A stretch of DNA of 64,000 nucleotides from Curtobacterium flaccumfaciens pv. betae (lineage in GTDB: Bacteria; Actinomycetota; Actinomycetes; Actinomycetales; Microbacteriaceae), in the NCBI RefSeq assembly GCF_026241855.1, contig NZ_JAPJDC010000001.1, positions 3,224,001 through 3,288,000 of the forward strand, given 5' to 3'. A program made the position numbers and the translations under genes. The notes beneath the pieces are model-generated. The model had not been told where the DNA came from. It worked only from the letters and a program-made list of their open reading frames with translations, and ran no database searches. Shown here piece by piece: positions 52,337 through 59,949 of this stretch (position 1 is its first letter; each line of letters starts with the position of its first letter).

Positions 52337-52358
52337 TGGTGGTGCGGACCGACGGCCG

Positions 52359-52853
52359 CTACGCGGCCACGAGGTACTCGTCCCACTCCGCCTGCGGACG
52401 CTCGATGCCGCGCACGACCCACGAGGACCCGTGCGGTACCTTCGGCGGGAACCGGAGGCGCCACCCCATCTCCTGCGGGGTGCGGTCGCCCTTGGTGTTG
52501 TTGCAGGCCAGGCAGCAGGCGACGAGGTTCTCCCACGAGTCCTGCCCACCGCGCGACCGCGGCTGCACGTGGTCGATCGTTGTGGCGTGGCGGCCGCAGT
52601 AGGCACAGTGGTTGCCGTCCCGACGCAGCACACCGCGACGGGACACCGGCACGAGCCTGGAGTGCGGGATGCGCACGTAGCGGGTGAGGATGATGACGGA
52701 CGGACGGTCGTAGCTCGACGTCGACCCGGTGACCGGGTGTTCGACGTCGGCGGCGACGATGGCGGCCTTCTGGTTCATGACCAGCACGAGGGCTCGTCGG
52801 AACGAGATCACCGCGAGGGGCTCGTAACCGGCGTTGAGGACGAGAGTGCGCAT
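52359..52853 (-). CDS. HNH endonuclease
   Basis: 164 residues. RDGNHCAYCG (C83, C86), TTIDHVQPRS (Asp94, His95) and ENLVACCLACNNTKGDRT (Asn109, C114, C117) form the HNH finger with structural zinc Cys pairs. The N-terminal MRTLVLNAGYEPLAVIS is typical of the actinobacterial HNH family. It nicks or cuts DNA; its biological role is unknown. GGGAA lies just before the ATG. Upstream on the same strand are a small ORF and a hairpin. Confidence 0.92.
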   Translation of the reverse strand: MRTLVLNAGYEPLAVISFRRALVLVMNQKAAIVAADVEHPVTGSTSSYDRPSVIILTRYVRIPHSRLVPVSRRGVLRRDGNHCAYCGRHATTIDHVQPRSRGGQDSWENLVACCLACNNTKGDRTPQEMGWRLRFPPKVPHGSSWVVRGIERPQAEWDEYLVAA

Positions 52854-52957
52854 GGGTTCCCTTCCGACGTGCCTGGACGGCTTCCAGGCGCTGCGGGTGC
52901 GTCGGACCGACGACGCGAACGGGTGAGGACGACCTGTTCACACCCCTGGAACCACGA

Positions 52958-52985
52958 AGAGCACCACCCGGATGGGCAGTGCTCT
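52958..52985 (-). terminator. Hairpin 2 nt after the leader ORF stop
   Basis: 12-bp stem with two G-T pairs (52958-52969 and 52974-52985) around GGAT. No T-run follows. It can be a simple terminator or an attenuator before the HNH gene. Confidence 0.55.
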
Positions 52986-52987
52986 CG

Positions 52988-53083
52988 TCATGCAGGGGCG
53001 TGCTCGTGCACGCAGGCTGTGCTCGACCATATGTCGACGCGCGCGCGCCGACCCATGGTGCGGGTCGTGCGGAACATCGACAT
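52988..53083 (-). CDS. Small ORF / possible leader peptide, 31 aa
   Basis: ATG at 53083 preceded by GGAGA at 6-nt spacing. It encodes MSMFRTTRTMGRR, then RVDIWSSTACVHEHAPA. Four Arg in residues 5-13 and a Thr cluster are notable. The stop lies 2 nt before the hairpin 52958-52985. Upstream TAACCT may be its -10. It could be a regulatory leader for the HNH gene or a separate microprotein. Confidence 0.5.
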   Translation of the reverse strand: MSMFRTTRTMGRRARVDIWSSTACVHEHAPA

Positions 53084-53137
53084 GAGGGTCTCCTGTTCGC
53101 GCCGGTGCGGACCGGTGCAGCGTCAGGTTAACCCAGA

Positions 53138-53170
53138 AACCGGCCCGGCACGAGGGTGCGCGGGCCGGTT
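53138..53170. terminator. Terminator after NlpC/P60 gene
   Basis: AACCGGCCCG (53138-53147) pairs perfectly with CGGGCCGGTT (53161-53170), 13-nt loop, 36 bp past the stop at 53206. Confidence 0.7.
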
Positions 53171-53205
53171 CCGGTGAAGTTCACACGCCGGAGGGACAGT
53201 GGTCG

Positions 53206-54246
53206 CTAGATGCCGAAACGGACGATGTGGTAGTCGCTGGTCCAGATCGGGCGGATCTGCACGGTGCCACCGGGCTTCGGAGCGTCCATGATCATGCCGT
53301 TCCCCATGTAGAAGCCGTCGTGCGCCTCGTTGTTGAAGATGACGACGTCACCGGGCTGCGCCTCGGACTCGGGGATCGTGGTGCCGGCCTGGTCCTGCAG
53401 CGGCACCGAGTGCGCGACGTTGATGCCGTACTGGGCGTACACGAACATGATGAAGCCCGAGCAGTCGAAGCCCGACGGGTCCGCGCCACCGAAGACGTAG
53501 GGGGTGCCGATGTACTGCTTGCCGGTGGCGACCACGGCCGGCAGCGAGAACGGGGTGTCGGCGGCGGACGAACTGGCCGCGTACTCGGCGGCGGTCGGCC
53601 CGGTGTACGAGGAGTACTGCTTCGCCGTCGCAGCGCGGGCGGTCTGGGTCTGCTCGGCCTGCTCGGCGGCTTCCTTCGCTGCGGCGGCCTGGTCGGCGGC
53701 GGCCTGCTTGGCGGCCTTCTCGGCGTCGAGCGTCGCGGTGGAGGTCGCGCCGAAGCCGTCACGGCTCGTGTCGGCGAGCGCCACGGCGTCGGAGACCGAC
53801 AGTTCCTGGCTCTGGTTGGCCCGGACCTGACGCTGGGCGTCGGCGGCGGCGGCGGCGGTCGAGTTGCTCGAGGTCGTCGCGGCGAAGGCCGGGGCGACCG
53901 CGACCGTGCCGAACATGCCGGCGGCCACGGTGAGGACGACCGGCGCGAGGAACTTGCGCTTGCGCGACGACGAGCTGGCCTTCGCGGTGCTCGCGGCTGC
54001 GGCGGCCTGCGCGGCACGTCGACCACCGGGCAGCGGGGCGGAGCGCACCGGCACGACCTTGCGGACCGGGCGGCCCTCGGTCTCGCGCACGGCCCGTCGG
54101 GTGAGCGGGGCGGTGGTGGCGTTCTCGGTGTTCGTCGGGTTCGCGGGCGTCTGGTCGTCCGCGGCGGTACCGGTCTGCGTCAAGAGGTGGGTCTCCAACG
54201 TCTCGTCATCACGCCGCCGTGGGTGTCCGGCAGTGTGCAACCCCAT
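53206..54246 (-). CDS. NlpC/P60 family peptidoglycan hydrolase
   Basis: 346 residues. A long disordered N-terminus (about 1-90, with LTRRAVRETEGRPVRK typical of Microbacteriaceae wall hydrolases) leads into a signal/anchor helix (about 95-122). Then an Ala/Gln-rich helical region and a C-terminal NlpC/P60 domain (247-346): PYVFGGADPSGFDCSGF with Cys262 and EAHDGFYMGNG with His309. It cleaves D-Glu-mDAP type bonds in peptidoglycan. The start at 54246 is uncertain because the real one could be further in; the N-terminal length is not decisive. Confidence 0.88.
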   Translation of the reverse strand: MGLHTAGHPRRRDDETLETHLLTQTGTAADDQTPANPTNTENATTAPLTRRAVRETEGRPVRKVVPVRSAPLPGGRRAAQAAAAASTAKASSSSRKRKFLAPVVLTVAAGMFGTVAVAPAFAATTSSNSTAAAAADAQRQVRANQSQELSVSDAVALADTSRDGFGATSTATLDAEKAAKQAAADQAAAAKEAAEQAEQTQTARAATAKQYSSYTGPTAAEYAASSSAADTPFSLPAVVATGKQYIGTPYVFGGADPSGFDCSGFIMFVYAQYGINVAHSVPLQDQAGTTIPESEAQPGDVVIFNNEAHDGFYMGNGMIMDAPKPGGTVQIRPIWTSDYHIVRFGI

Positions 54247-54384
54247 CCGTTCGTCATCGTTTCCGATCGAGGCAGGAGACGGGTTCGAGACGTCCTGCCA
54301 CGGGTCTCCGGCTCAGGGGCAGCGCGGCGACTCGGACGAGTGTACGGAGGCGTCGTTACCGTGTCGAGACCAAACGCCCCGGAG

Positions 54385-54400
54385 GTAACGAAACGGTAAA
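54385..54400. promoter_or_regulatory. GTAAC-type direct repeat upstream of NlpC/P60
   Basis: GTAAC (54385-54389) and GTAAA (54396-54400) lie 11 bp apart on the plus strand; another GGTAAC reads on the minus strand at 54355-54360. The pattern resembles the direct-repeat MtrA box reported at wall-hydrolase genes in other actinobacteria. 139-154 bp upstream of the start. Confidence 0.4.
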
Positions 54401-54425
54401 GACTCTCAGGGAGGAACAGGAACGG

Positions 54426-55121
54426 TCAGTCCCGCTCGATGTAGACGTGCTGCGCGACCTCGATGGGCAGCTCGATGCCCGAGTCCTCGCCCTCGACGCG
54501 GACCGCGACGTAGGCGCCCGCACGCTGCACGCTCGCCATGCGCCCGGGCATGACCCCGGCGGTGCGGAGCTGGTGCAGGAGCTCCGGTTCGAACTGCACG
54601 GGCTCGCCCAGGCGTCGGAGGACCCCGGTCGTGACGGCGTCGGTGCCCTCGGTCGCGGCGACGATGTTCTGGACACCGTCGAGGAACCCGGCGGCCGCGG
54701 GTCCACCGATCTCGGCCAGTCCGGGGATCGGGTTGCCGTACGGCGACTCCGTCGGGTTGCCGAGCATCTCGAGCAGGCGGACCTCGACCTGCTCGCTCAT
54801 GACGTGCTCCCACCGGCAGGCCTCGTCGTGCACGAAGGCCCAGTCGAGTCCGATGACGTCGGCCAGCAGGCGTTCGGCCAGACGGTGCTTGCGCATCACG
54901 TGGGTGGCACGGGAACGACCTTCGTCGGTGAGCTCCAGGTGGCGGTCACCGGAGACGACGACCAGGCCGTCGCGCTCCATGCGGGCGATGGTCTGCGAGA
55001 CCGTCGGGCCCGAGTGTCCGAGGCGCTCGGAGATGCGCGCGCGCAGCGGCACGATCGCCTCTTCCTCGAGGTCGAGGATGGTGCGAAGGTACATCTCCGT
55101 GGTGTCGACGAGATCGGTCAC
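54426..55121 (-). CDS. dtxR: Iron-dependent repressor, DtxR/IdeR family
   Basis: 231 residues. Every DtxR metal ligand is at its canonical position: Met10, Cys102, Glu105 and His106 for the primary site; His79, Glu83 and His98 for the ancillary site. The helix-turn-helix is SGPTVSQTIARMERDGL (about 37-53) and a C-terminal SH3-like region follows. Iron-bound, it represses uptake genes. GTG start at 55121 with AGGCGG before it; TAGTGT at 55156-55161 is a likely -10, giving a leader of about 30 nt. Confidence 0.96.
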   Translation of the reverse strand: MTDLVDTTEMYLRTILDLEEEAIVPLRARISERLGHSGPTVSQTIARMERDGLVVVSGDRHLELTDEGRSRATHVMRKHRLAERLLADVIGLDWAFVHDEACRWEHVMSEQVEVRLLEMLGNPTESPYGNPIPGLAEIGGPAAAGFLDGVQNIVAATEGTDAVTTGVLRRLGEPVQFEPELLHQLRTAGVMPGRMASVQRAGAYVAVRVEGEDSGIELPIEVAQHVYIERD

Positions 55122-55155
55122 GGTCCGCCTCTCATGTCTGGGCCCAGCGCCGACC

Positions 55156-55161
55156 ACACTA
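55156..55161 (-). promoter_or_regulatory. -10 box TAGTGT of the dtxR promoter
   Basis: TANNNT hexamer on the minus strand, 34 nt before the GTG start. Confidence 0.35.
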
Positions 55162-55293
55162 CTTGTTCGCACCGACGAACACCGACCGGCGCCCGGGTGC
55201 ACGTGAGAAAGGGTCATCCGACGCGGTGGATGAGCGGGTCGAACCCTCCCCGTCCGGCCGGTACACGGGCTCGGGCAGGCGGATCGTCGTCGG

Positions 55294-55299
55294 TAGGAT
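55294..55299 (+). promoter_or_regulatory. -10 box TAGGAT of serC, leaderless
   Basis: Ends 6 nt before the ATG at 55306. Confidence 0.5.
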
Positions 55300-55305
55300 C
55301 GGTGC

Positions 55306-56421
55306 ATGGCAGACATCGTCATCCCGGCCGAACTCCTCCCCACCGACGGTCGCTTCGGCTGCGGTCCGTCGAAGATCCGCGGCGCCCAGCTCGAGTCCCT
55401 CGTGACGCGCGGCGCCACGATCCTCGGCACCTCGCACCGCCAGAAGCCCGTGAAGGACCTGGTCGGCAGCGTCCGCTCCGGCCTCGCCGACCTGTTCCAG
55501 ATCCCCGAGGGCTACGAGGTCGTCCTCGGCAACGGCGGCTCGACCGCGTTCTGGGACGCCGCCGCGTTCGGCCTCATCGAGCGCCGTGCCGAGAACCTGT
55601 CCTTCGGCGAGTTCGGGTCGAAGTTCGCCAAGGCCGCAGCGGCCCCGTGGCTCGAGGCTCCGCACGTCGTCGAGGCACCGGGTGGCTCCCTCGCCGCACT
55701 CGAATCGGTCGAGGGCGTGGACGTCTACGCCTACCCGCACAACGAGACCTCGACGGGTGTCATGGCTCCGGTCGTCCGCGCGACCGGTGACGCCGGCGCC
55801 CTCACCGTCGTCGACGCGACCAGCGCCGCCGGTGGCGCCCTGTTCGATGTCAGCGCCACCGACGTCTACTACTTCGCCCCGCAGAAGAACTTCGCCTCGG
55901 ACGGCGGCCTGTGGCTCGCGCTGCTCTCCCCCGCCGCAATCGAGCGGATCGAGCGGATCGCCGCCTCCGACCGGTACATCCCGGAGTTCCTGTCGCTCAA
56001 GAACGCCGTCGACAACTCGCGCCTGAACCAGACCCTGAACACCCCGGCGATCTCCACGCTGCTGCTCCTCGACGAGCAGGTGCGGTGGATGAACGAGTCC
56101 GGTGGCCTGGCGTGGGCGGGCCTCCGCACGAAGACCTCGTCGTCGACCATCTACGACTGGGCCGAGGCCAGCGACTGGGCGACCCCGTTCGTCACCGACC
56201 CCGCCGCTCGCTCCCAGGTCGTCGCCACGATCGACCTCGACGACTCGATCGACGCCAAGGCCGTGGCCGCGACCCTGCGTGCGAACGGCATCGTCGACAC
56301 CGAGCCGTACCGGAAGCTCGGCCGCAACCAGCTGCGCGTCGCGACGTTCACCGCGATCGACCCGGACGACGTCGCGAAGCTCGTGCGCGCGATCGACTTC
56401 ACGATCGACGCCCTGCGCTGA
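55306..56421 (+). CDS. serC: Phosphoserine aminotransferase
   Basis: 371 residues. Lys194 in YYFAPQKNFASDGG is the PLP-binding lysine. The protein also shows FGCGPSKIR, LGNGGSTAFWDAAAFG, HNETSTG (substrate loop) and the C-terminal GRNQLRVATFTAIDPDDV. It converts 3-phosphohydroxypyruvate and glutamate to phosphoserine in serine synthesis. It matches the actinobacterial class. A strong terminator follows. Confidence 0.95.
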   Translation: MADIVIPAELLPTDGRFGCGPSKIRGAQLESLVTRGATILGTSHRQKPVKDLVGSVRSGLADLFQIPEGYEVVLGNGGSTAFWDAAAFGLIERRAENLSFGEFGSKFAKAAAAPWLEAPHVVEAPGGSLAALESVEGVDVYAYPHNETSTGVMAPVVRATGDAGALTVVDATSAAGGALFDVSATDVYYFAPQKNFASDGGLWLALLSPAAIERIERIAASDRYIPEFLSLKNAVDNSRLNQTLNTPAISTLLLLDEQVRWMNESGGLAWAGLRTKTSSSTIYDWAEASDWATPFVTDPAARSQVVATIDLDDSIDAKAVAATLRANGIVDTEPYRKLGRNQLRVATFTAIDPDDVAKLVRAIDFTIDALR

Positions 56422-56447
56422 CCTCGGGGACACCCGCCGGAACGAGG

Positions 56448-56486
56448 ACGGGCCCGGCACCACCGGATCGGTGGTGCCGGGCCCGT
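56448..56486. terminator. Bidirectional terminator of serC and the DUF3027 gene
   Basis: 18-bp perfect arms (56448-56465 and 56469-56486), loop GAT, between convergent stops at 56421 and 56500. Confidence 0.85.
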
Positions 56487-56499
56487 TCGTCGGTCCGGG

Positions 56500-57369
56500 T
56501 CAGGCGCGGTGGAAGCCCGGGTCGGCCTCGCCGGCGTCGAGCTGGTCGACCTCGAGATCGGCGTCGGGCTCGAACGGCTGCACGCGGCGGGCACGGCGGC
56601 GACGGGGCGGCTGCGCGGCCTCGTCCTCGGCGGCGGAGGTGTCAGTGTCGCTGTCGCTCACATCGGCGAGCGCATCGACGTCGACACCCTCGATGTCGTC
56701 GTCGTCCGACTCGTCGAGGTCGTCCTCGTCGGCGTCGAACTCGTCGTCATCGTCATCGTCGTCCGACTCGTCGTCGTCCTCGTCGTCATCCGACTCGTCG
56801 TAGTCGTCGTCCTCGTCCGAGTCCTCGTCGTCGTCTTCGTCGTCCGACTCGTCGTCGTCTTCGTCGTCATCGGACTCGTCGTCGTAGTCCTCGTCGTCGG
56901 AGTCCTCGTCGGAGTCATCGTCCGACGCGTCCTCGGCACCGTCCTCGCCCTCGTGCTCCTGCGCGGCCCGGTACTCGGCCAGTCGCTCGGACCACGGCAC
57001 CCACTCGGGCGCGACGAGCGAGCCGTCCCCGGGCATCAGCTCGACCTCGAGGACGGTCGGTTCGTCGTCGCCGACCTTGGCGACGCTGACGGTCCACCGC
57101 CACCCGGGGTAGCCGGGCAGCCGGTTGGCGAACAGGACGGACACGACGCCGTCCCCTTCGTCCACGGTGCCGACGGGTGCACCGACGGTCGACTCCGGGG
57201 TGACCTCGAGCAACGCCCCGCGCGCCAGGTCGGTGTAGTCGATGGGCGCTGCGTCGATGGGCGCTGCGTCGATGGGCGCTGCGTCGATGGACGCTGCGTC
57301 GGTCGACGCTGCGTCGATGGACGCTGCGTCGGGAGCCGTCTCGGCCCCTGCTGTCTCGGACTCGGTCAT
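56500..57369 (-). CDS. DUF3027 family protein with acidic Asp/Ser tract
   Basis: 289 residues. The N-terminus has a six-copy pentapeptide repeat (xxDAA), then the DUF3027 domain (about 45-140: LVEVTPESTVGAP-like start, LPGYPGWRWTVSVAKV, VLEVELMPGDGSLVAPEWVPW). A tract of about 95 residues (about 145-240) is almost entirely Asp, Glu and Ser. A basic RRRRARR follows near 260. The acidic part is disordered. The family is linked to cold-shock genes; role unknown. It starts 4 nt after the cold-shock gene stop. Confidence 0.87.
   Translation of the reverse strand: MTESETAGAETAPDAASIDAASTDAASIDAAPIDAAPIDAAPIDYTDLARGALLEVTPESTVGAPVGTVDEGDGVVSVLFANRLPGYPGWRWTVSVAKVGDDEPTVLEVELMPGDGSLVAPEWVPWSERLAEYRAAQEHEGEDGAEDASDDDSDEDSDDEDYDDESDDDEDDDESDDEDDDEDSDEDDDYDESDDDEDDDESDDDDDDDEFDADEDDLDESDDDDIEGVDVDALADVSDSDTDTSAAEDEAAQPPRRRRARRVQPFEPDADLEVDQLDAGEADPGFHRA
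57241..57330. repeat. Six 15-bp tandem repeats in the DUF3027 gene
   Basis: Exact or near-exact copies (GATGGGCGCTGCGTC and variants) at 57241, 57256, 57271, 57286, 57301 and 57316. The period is a multiple of three, so copy changes keep the reading frame. Confidence 0.85.
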
Positions 57370-57373
57370 GGGG

Positions 57374-57751
57374 TCACGCCTCCAACTGGTCTGCGACGTG
57401 CCGCAGGATGGCGGCGATGCGATCGCCGTTCTTCGGGTAGCGGCCGTGGCGGAGGTCTCCGCTGATCCGGTCGAGTTCCTTCACCAGGTCCTCGACGATC
57501 ACGGCCATGTCGTCCGCGGAGCGACGGGTCATCCGCGACAGCGACGGCTGGGGCTCGAGCAGCCGCACGGACAACGCCTGCGACCCCTTCTTGCCCTGGA
57601 CGACGCCGTACTCCAGCCGCGTGCCGGCCTTGACGGTCACGACGCCGTCGGGCAGCGACGACGCGTGCAGGAACACCTGGTCGCCGTCGTCTCCGGTGAT
57701 GAAGCCGAAGCCCTTGTCGTCGTCGTAGAACTTGACCTTGCCGGTGGGCAT
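57374..57751 (-). CDS. Cold-shock domain protein with C-terminal extension
   Basis: 125 residues. GKVKFYDDDKGFGFITGDDG with QVFLHASSLPDG forms the CSD nucleic-acid binding barrel with RNP1 (KGFGFI) and RNP2 (VFLH). A 55-residue helical extension follows, so it is about twice the length of CspA. It probably binds RNA. The ATG at 57751 follows GGAG and starts the two-gene unit with DUF3027. Confidence 0.94.
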   Translation of the reverse strand: MPTGKVKFYDDDKGFGFITGDDGDQVFLHASSLPDGVVTVKAGTRLEYGVVQGKKGSQALSVRLLEPQPSLSRMTRRSADDMAVIVEDLVKELDRISGDLRHGRYPKNGDRIAAILRHVADQLEA

Positions 57752-57794
57752 GCGTGGACTCCTCGAGGTCGTGGTACGGCCGTGGTGCGTCGGA

Positions 57795-57800
57795 TATCCT
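57795..57800 (+). promoter_or_regulatory. -10 box TATCCT, leaderless start
   Basis: Ends 6 nt before the ATG at 57807, in the 55-bp gap to the divergent cold-shock gene. Confidence 0.5.
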
Positions 57801-57806
57801 GGGTCG

Positions 57807-58106
57807 ATGGCCAAGCCGACCCGATCAACCGGGAACCCGCAGGACTCCGCAGAACCCCCGGTGACGTTCAATCGTACCGAACGCGCTCTGGCGTTCATGA
57901 TCGGTGGGATCATCATCCTCGGCTTGCTCTGCTTCGTCGCGATGATCATCATGTGGCTCACCGCACCTGCTGCCCGGGGTGCGATGCCGTGGCCGGTGGT
58001 CATGGCGATCCCGCTCTTCGGCTTCCCGATCGCCATGGTGCTGGTCTTCACGCTCCTCGGCATCACCTGGACACGTCGCGCACGAGCGAACCGGACGGCT
58101 CGCTGA
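57807..58106 (+). CDS. Small two-helix membrane protein
   Basis: 99 residues. NRTERALAFMIGGIIILGLLCFVAMIIMW and PWPVVMAIPLFGFPIAMVLVFTLL are the two membrane segments (about 29-55 and 64-88). The N-terminus is polar, the C-terminus basic. The family is not recognised. The ATG at 57807 is preferred because it starts the polar N-terminus and follows a -10 box. Confidence 0.7.
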   Translation: MAKPTRSTGNPQDSAEPPVTFNRTERALAFMIGGIIILGLLCFVAMIIMWLTAPAARGAMPWPVVMAIPLFGFPIAMVLVFTLLGITWTRRARANRTAR

Positions 58107-58134
58107 CGTCCGCCCCGGACGCTGGCACCGGACG

Positions 58135-59901
58135 ATGACGACCACCGCCGACCTCGCCGCCCGACTCCGGGCGATGCCGGACGATGCGCTCGAGCGCCTC
58201 GTCGCGGCGAGGCGACTCCCCACCGCTGCACTCGCCGAGACCGGCCCGCAGCGCATCACCGACTTCTTCGACCTCGCCGAGGCGCTCCGCAGCGACGACG
58301 CCGTGGACGCCGCCGTCGAGCACCTGCCGCGCGCGACGATCCTCGCACTGCGTGAGGGCGGCGCCGTCGACGCGCTCGGCCCCGCGATCGAGCTCGGCCT
58401 CGCCGACGAGGACGGCGCAGTCGACGACGCGGTCGCCGCTCGCGTGGCCACCCACCCCGACCTCACCTCGCTCGACGAGCAGCCTGGAGGCCCGGAGCAG
58501 GTCCGCCCCGCTGCTCCCGCCCTCGACGCCGCGGCGCTCGAGCGTGCGCGCACCACCGGCGCGGAGCAGGCGTTCGCGACGATGACCGTGCTCGCCGAAC
58601 TGCTGCGGGCGGTCGACGCCGGCGCGGTCCGCGAACTCGTCAAGGGCGGGATCGGCATGCCGCTCGCCCGCACCCTCGCCGAGCGCATCGGCACCGACGC
58701 CGAACTCGTCGCGGGTCGCCTGGCGCTGCTCGACGGCATCGGGTTCGCCGACCCCGACACCGGACGCTGGATCGTCACCGACGCCGGGCACGCCTGGTTG
58801 CTCGCCGGCTGGCCGGAGCGCTGGGTGTCGCTGGTGGCCGCGTGGTCGGACACGCTCCCGCCCGCCGTGCACCAGGTGCTCGACCTGGCCGACGGGGACC
58901 TGCGTGACCTCGTGCCGCTCGGGCGCTGGGCGTACCCGGCGGGGTCCCGCTGGCTCGATGCCCTGCTGCTCGACGTCGCCGGCACCGCGGCGTCGCTCGG
59001 CCTGGCGGTCGACGGCATCGTGACGAGCACCGGCCGGGCGCTCCTCGACGGCGACGCCGAGCAGGCCGCCGACGACCTGCCGGGCACTGTCGAGCGGGTC
59101 TACCTGCAGCACGACCTCACCGTCATCGCACCGGGGCCGCTCGCGCCGGTGGACGACGACGCCCTGCGCACCGTCGCCGTGCTCGAGGCGCCGGGCCTCG
59201 CGGCGCGCTACCGCATCTCCGAGGACACCCTGCGCGCGGCGTTCCGGGCCGGACACTCCCGCGACGACCTGCTGTCCCTGCTCGGACGGCTGTCGGCGAC
59301 CGGGATCCCGCAGCCCCTCGCCTACCTGATCGACCAGGTGGCCGGACGCGACGGCAGCATCGTCGTCGACCGGGGGCCGGGTGGCGTCGGGACCGAGGTC
59401 CGCGGCACCGCCGATCAGCTCGACCTCGTCGGGGTGGACGCCGAGCTCCGGCAGCTCGCGTGGGAGCGGCCTGACCTGACGACGCTGACCACGCGCTACC
59501 CGCCGCACGTCGTGCACACCGCGCTCGAGGACCAGCGCTACCCGGCCGTCCTGACGACCGCAGCCCGCCCCGAGGCGCACCACGGGCCTCCCGGCCGGCG
59601 CAGCCCCACCGGACGCTCGCCGGAACAGTCGGCGCACGCACTCGTCGAACGGCTCCGCCTGACGACGCAGCGCGGCGACGCGGAGCCGGAGCAGGAGTGG
59701 CTCGGTCGGCAGATCGACCTGGCCGTGCGCGGACGCACGCCGATCCGTGTGACCGTCCGGATGCCGGACGGCTCGGAGCGGCCGTTCTCGATCGTGCCGA
59801 CCTCGGTCGCGGCCGGACGCGTCCGCGGGCGGGACACGGCGGTCGACGTCGAGCGGACCCTGCCGCTGTCGCTCGTCGTGTCGGTCGAGAGCGACGCCTG
59901 A
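58135..59901 (+). CDS. Helicase-associated protein with XPB-type C-terminal (PF13625-like) domain
   Basis: 588 residues. The first part (about 1-330) is helical with winged-helix like repeats. The part from about 300 to 490 shows VERVYLQHDLTVIAPGPLAP and the block around YRISEDTLRAAFRAGHSRDDLLSLLGRLSATGIPQPLAYLI, as in helicase XPB/Ssl2-like conserved C-terminal proteins. No P-loop or DEAH motif was seen. A stretch near 485-497 (EAHHGPPGRRSP) is encoded by a family P arm. It lies 48 bp upstream of the XPB gene and is probably its partner. Confidence 0.82.
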   Translation: MTTTADLAARLRAMPDDALERLVAARRLPTAALAETGPQRITDFFDLAEALRSDDAVDAAVEHLPRATILALREGGAVDALGPAIELGLADEDGAVDDAVAARVATHPDLTSLDEQPGGPEQVRPAAPALDAAALERARTTGAEQAFATMTVLAELLRAVDAGAVRELVKGGIGMPLARTLAERIGTDAELVAGRLALLDGIGFADPDTGRWIVTDAGHAWLLAGWPERWVSLVAAWSDTLPPAVHQVLDLADGDLRDLVPLGRWAYPAGSRWLDALLLDVAGTAASLGLAVDGIVTSTGRALLDGDAEQAADDLPGTVERVYLQHDLTVIAPGPLAPVDDDALRTVAVLEAPGLAARYRISEDTLRAAFRAGHSRDDLLSLLGRLSATGIPQPLAYLIDQVAGRDGSIVVDRGPGGVGTEVRGTADQLDLVGVDAELRQLAWERPDLTTLTTRYPPHVVHTALEDQRYPAVLTTAARPEAHHGPPGRRSPTGRSPEQSAHALVERLRLTTQRGDAEPEQEWLGRQIDLAVRGRTPIRVTVRMPDGSERPFSIVPTSVAAGRVRGRDTAVDVERTLPLSLVVSVESDA

Positions 59902-59935
59902 GCCGCGCGGTCACCCGCACGCAGGTGTCGACGGC

Positions 59936-59941
59936 TAGGCT
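59936..59941 (+). promoter_or_regulatory. -10 box TAGGCT, leaderless start
   Basis: Ends 8 nt before the XPB ATG at 59950. Confidence 0.42.
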
Positions 59942-59949
59942 GGCGGGTC

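Larger units (their letters stand above)
52854..53205. other. 352-bp region between NlpC/P60 and HNH genes
   Basis: On the minus strand, in order: the NlpC/P60 terminator (53138-53170), a -10-like TAACCT (complement of 53126-53131), the 31-codon ORF at 53083-52988, a hairpin directly after its stop (52958-52985), a GCCTGGA/TCCAGGC hairpin (52871-52889) and the HNH start at 52853. Confidence 0.55.

Noticed and set aside
54247..54425. c-di-AMP (ydaO-type) riboswitch before the NlpC/P60 gene
   Set aside because: A GGCAGGA/TCCTGCC hairpin is present, but the conserved two-fold core of the riboswitch could not be placed in the leader.
56509..57465. Plus-strand ORF rich in Val and Leu over the DUF3027 gene
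   Set aside because: It is the complement of the GAC/GAT-rich acidic tract, which reads as hydrophobic Val/Leu/Ile codons; no start signal and no family.
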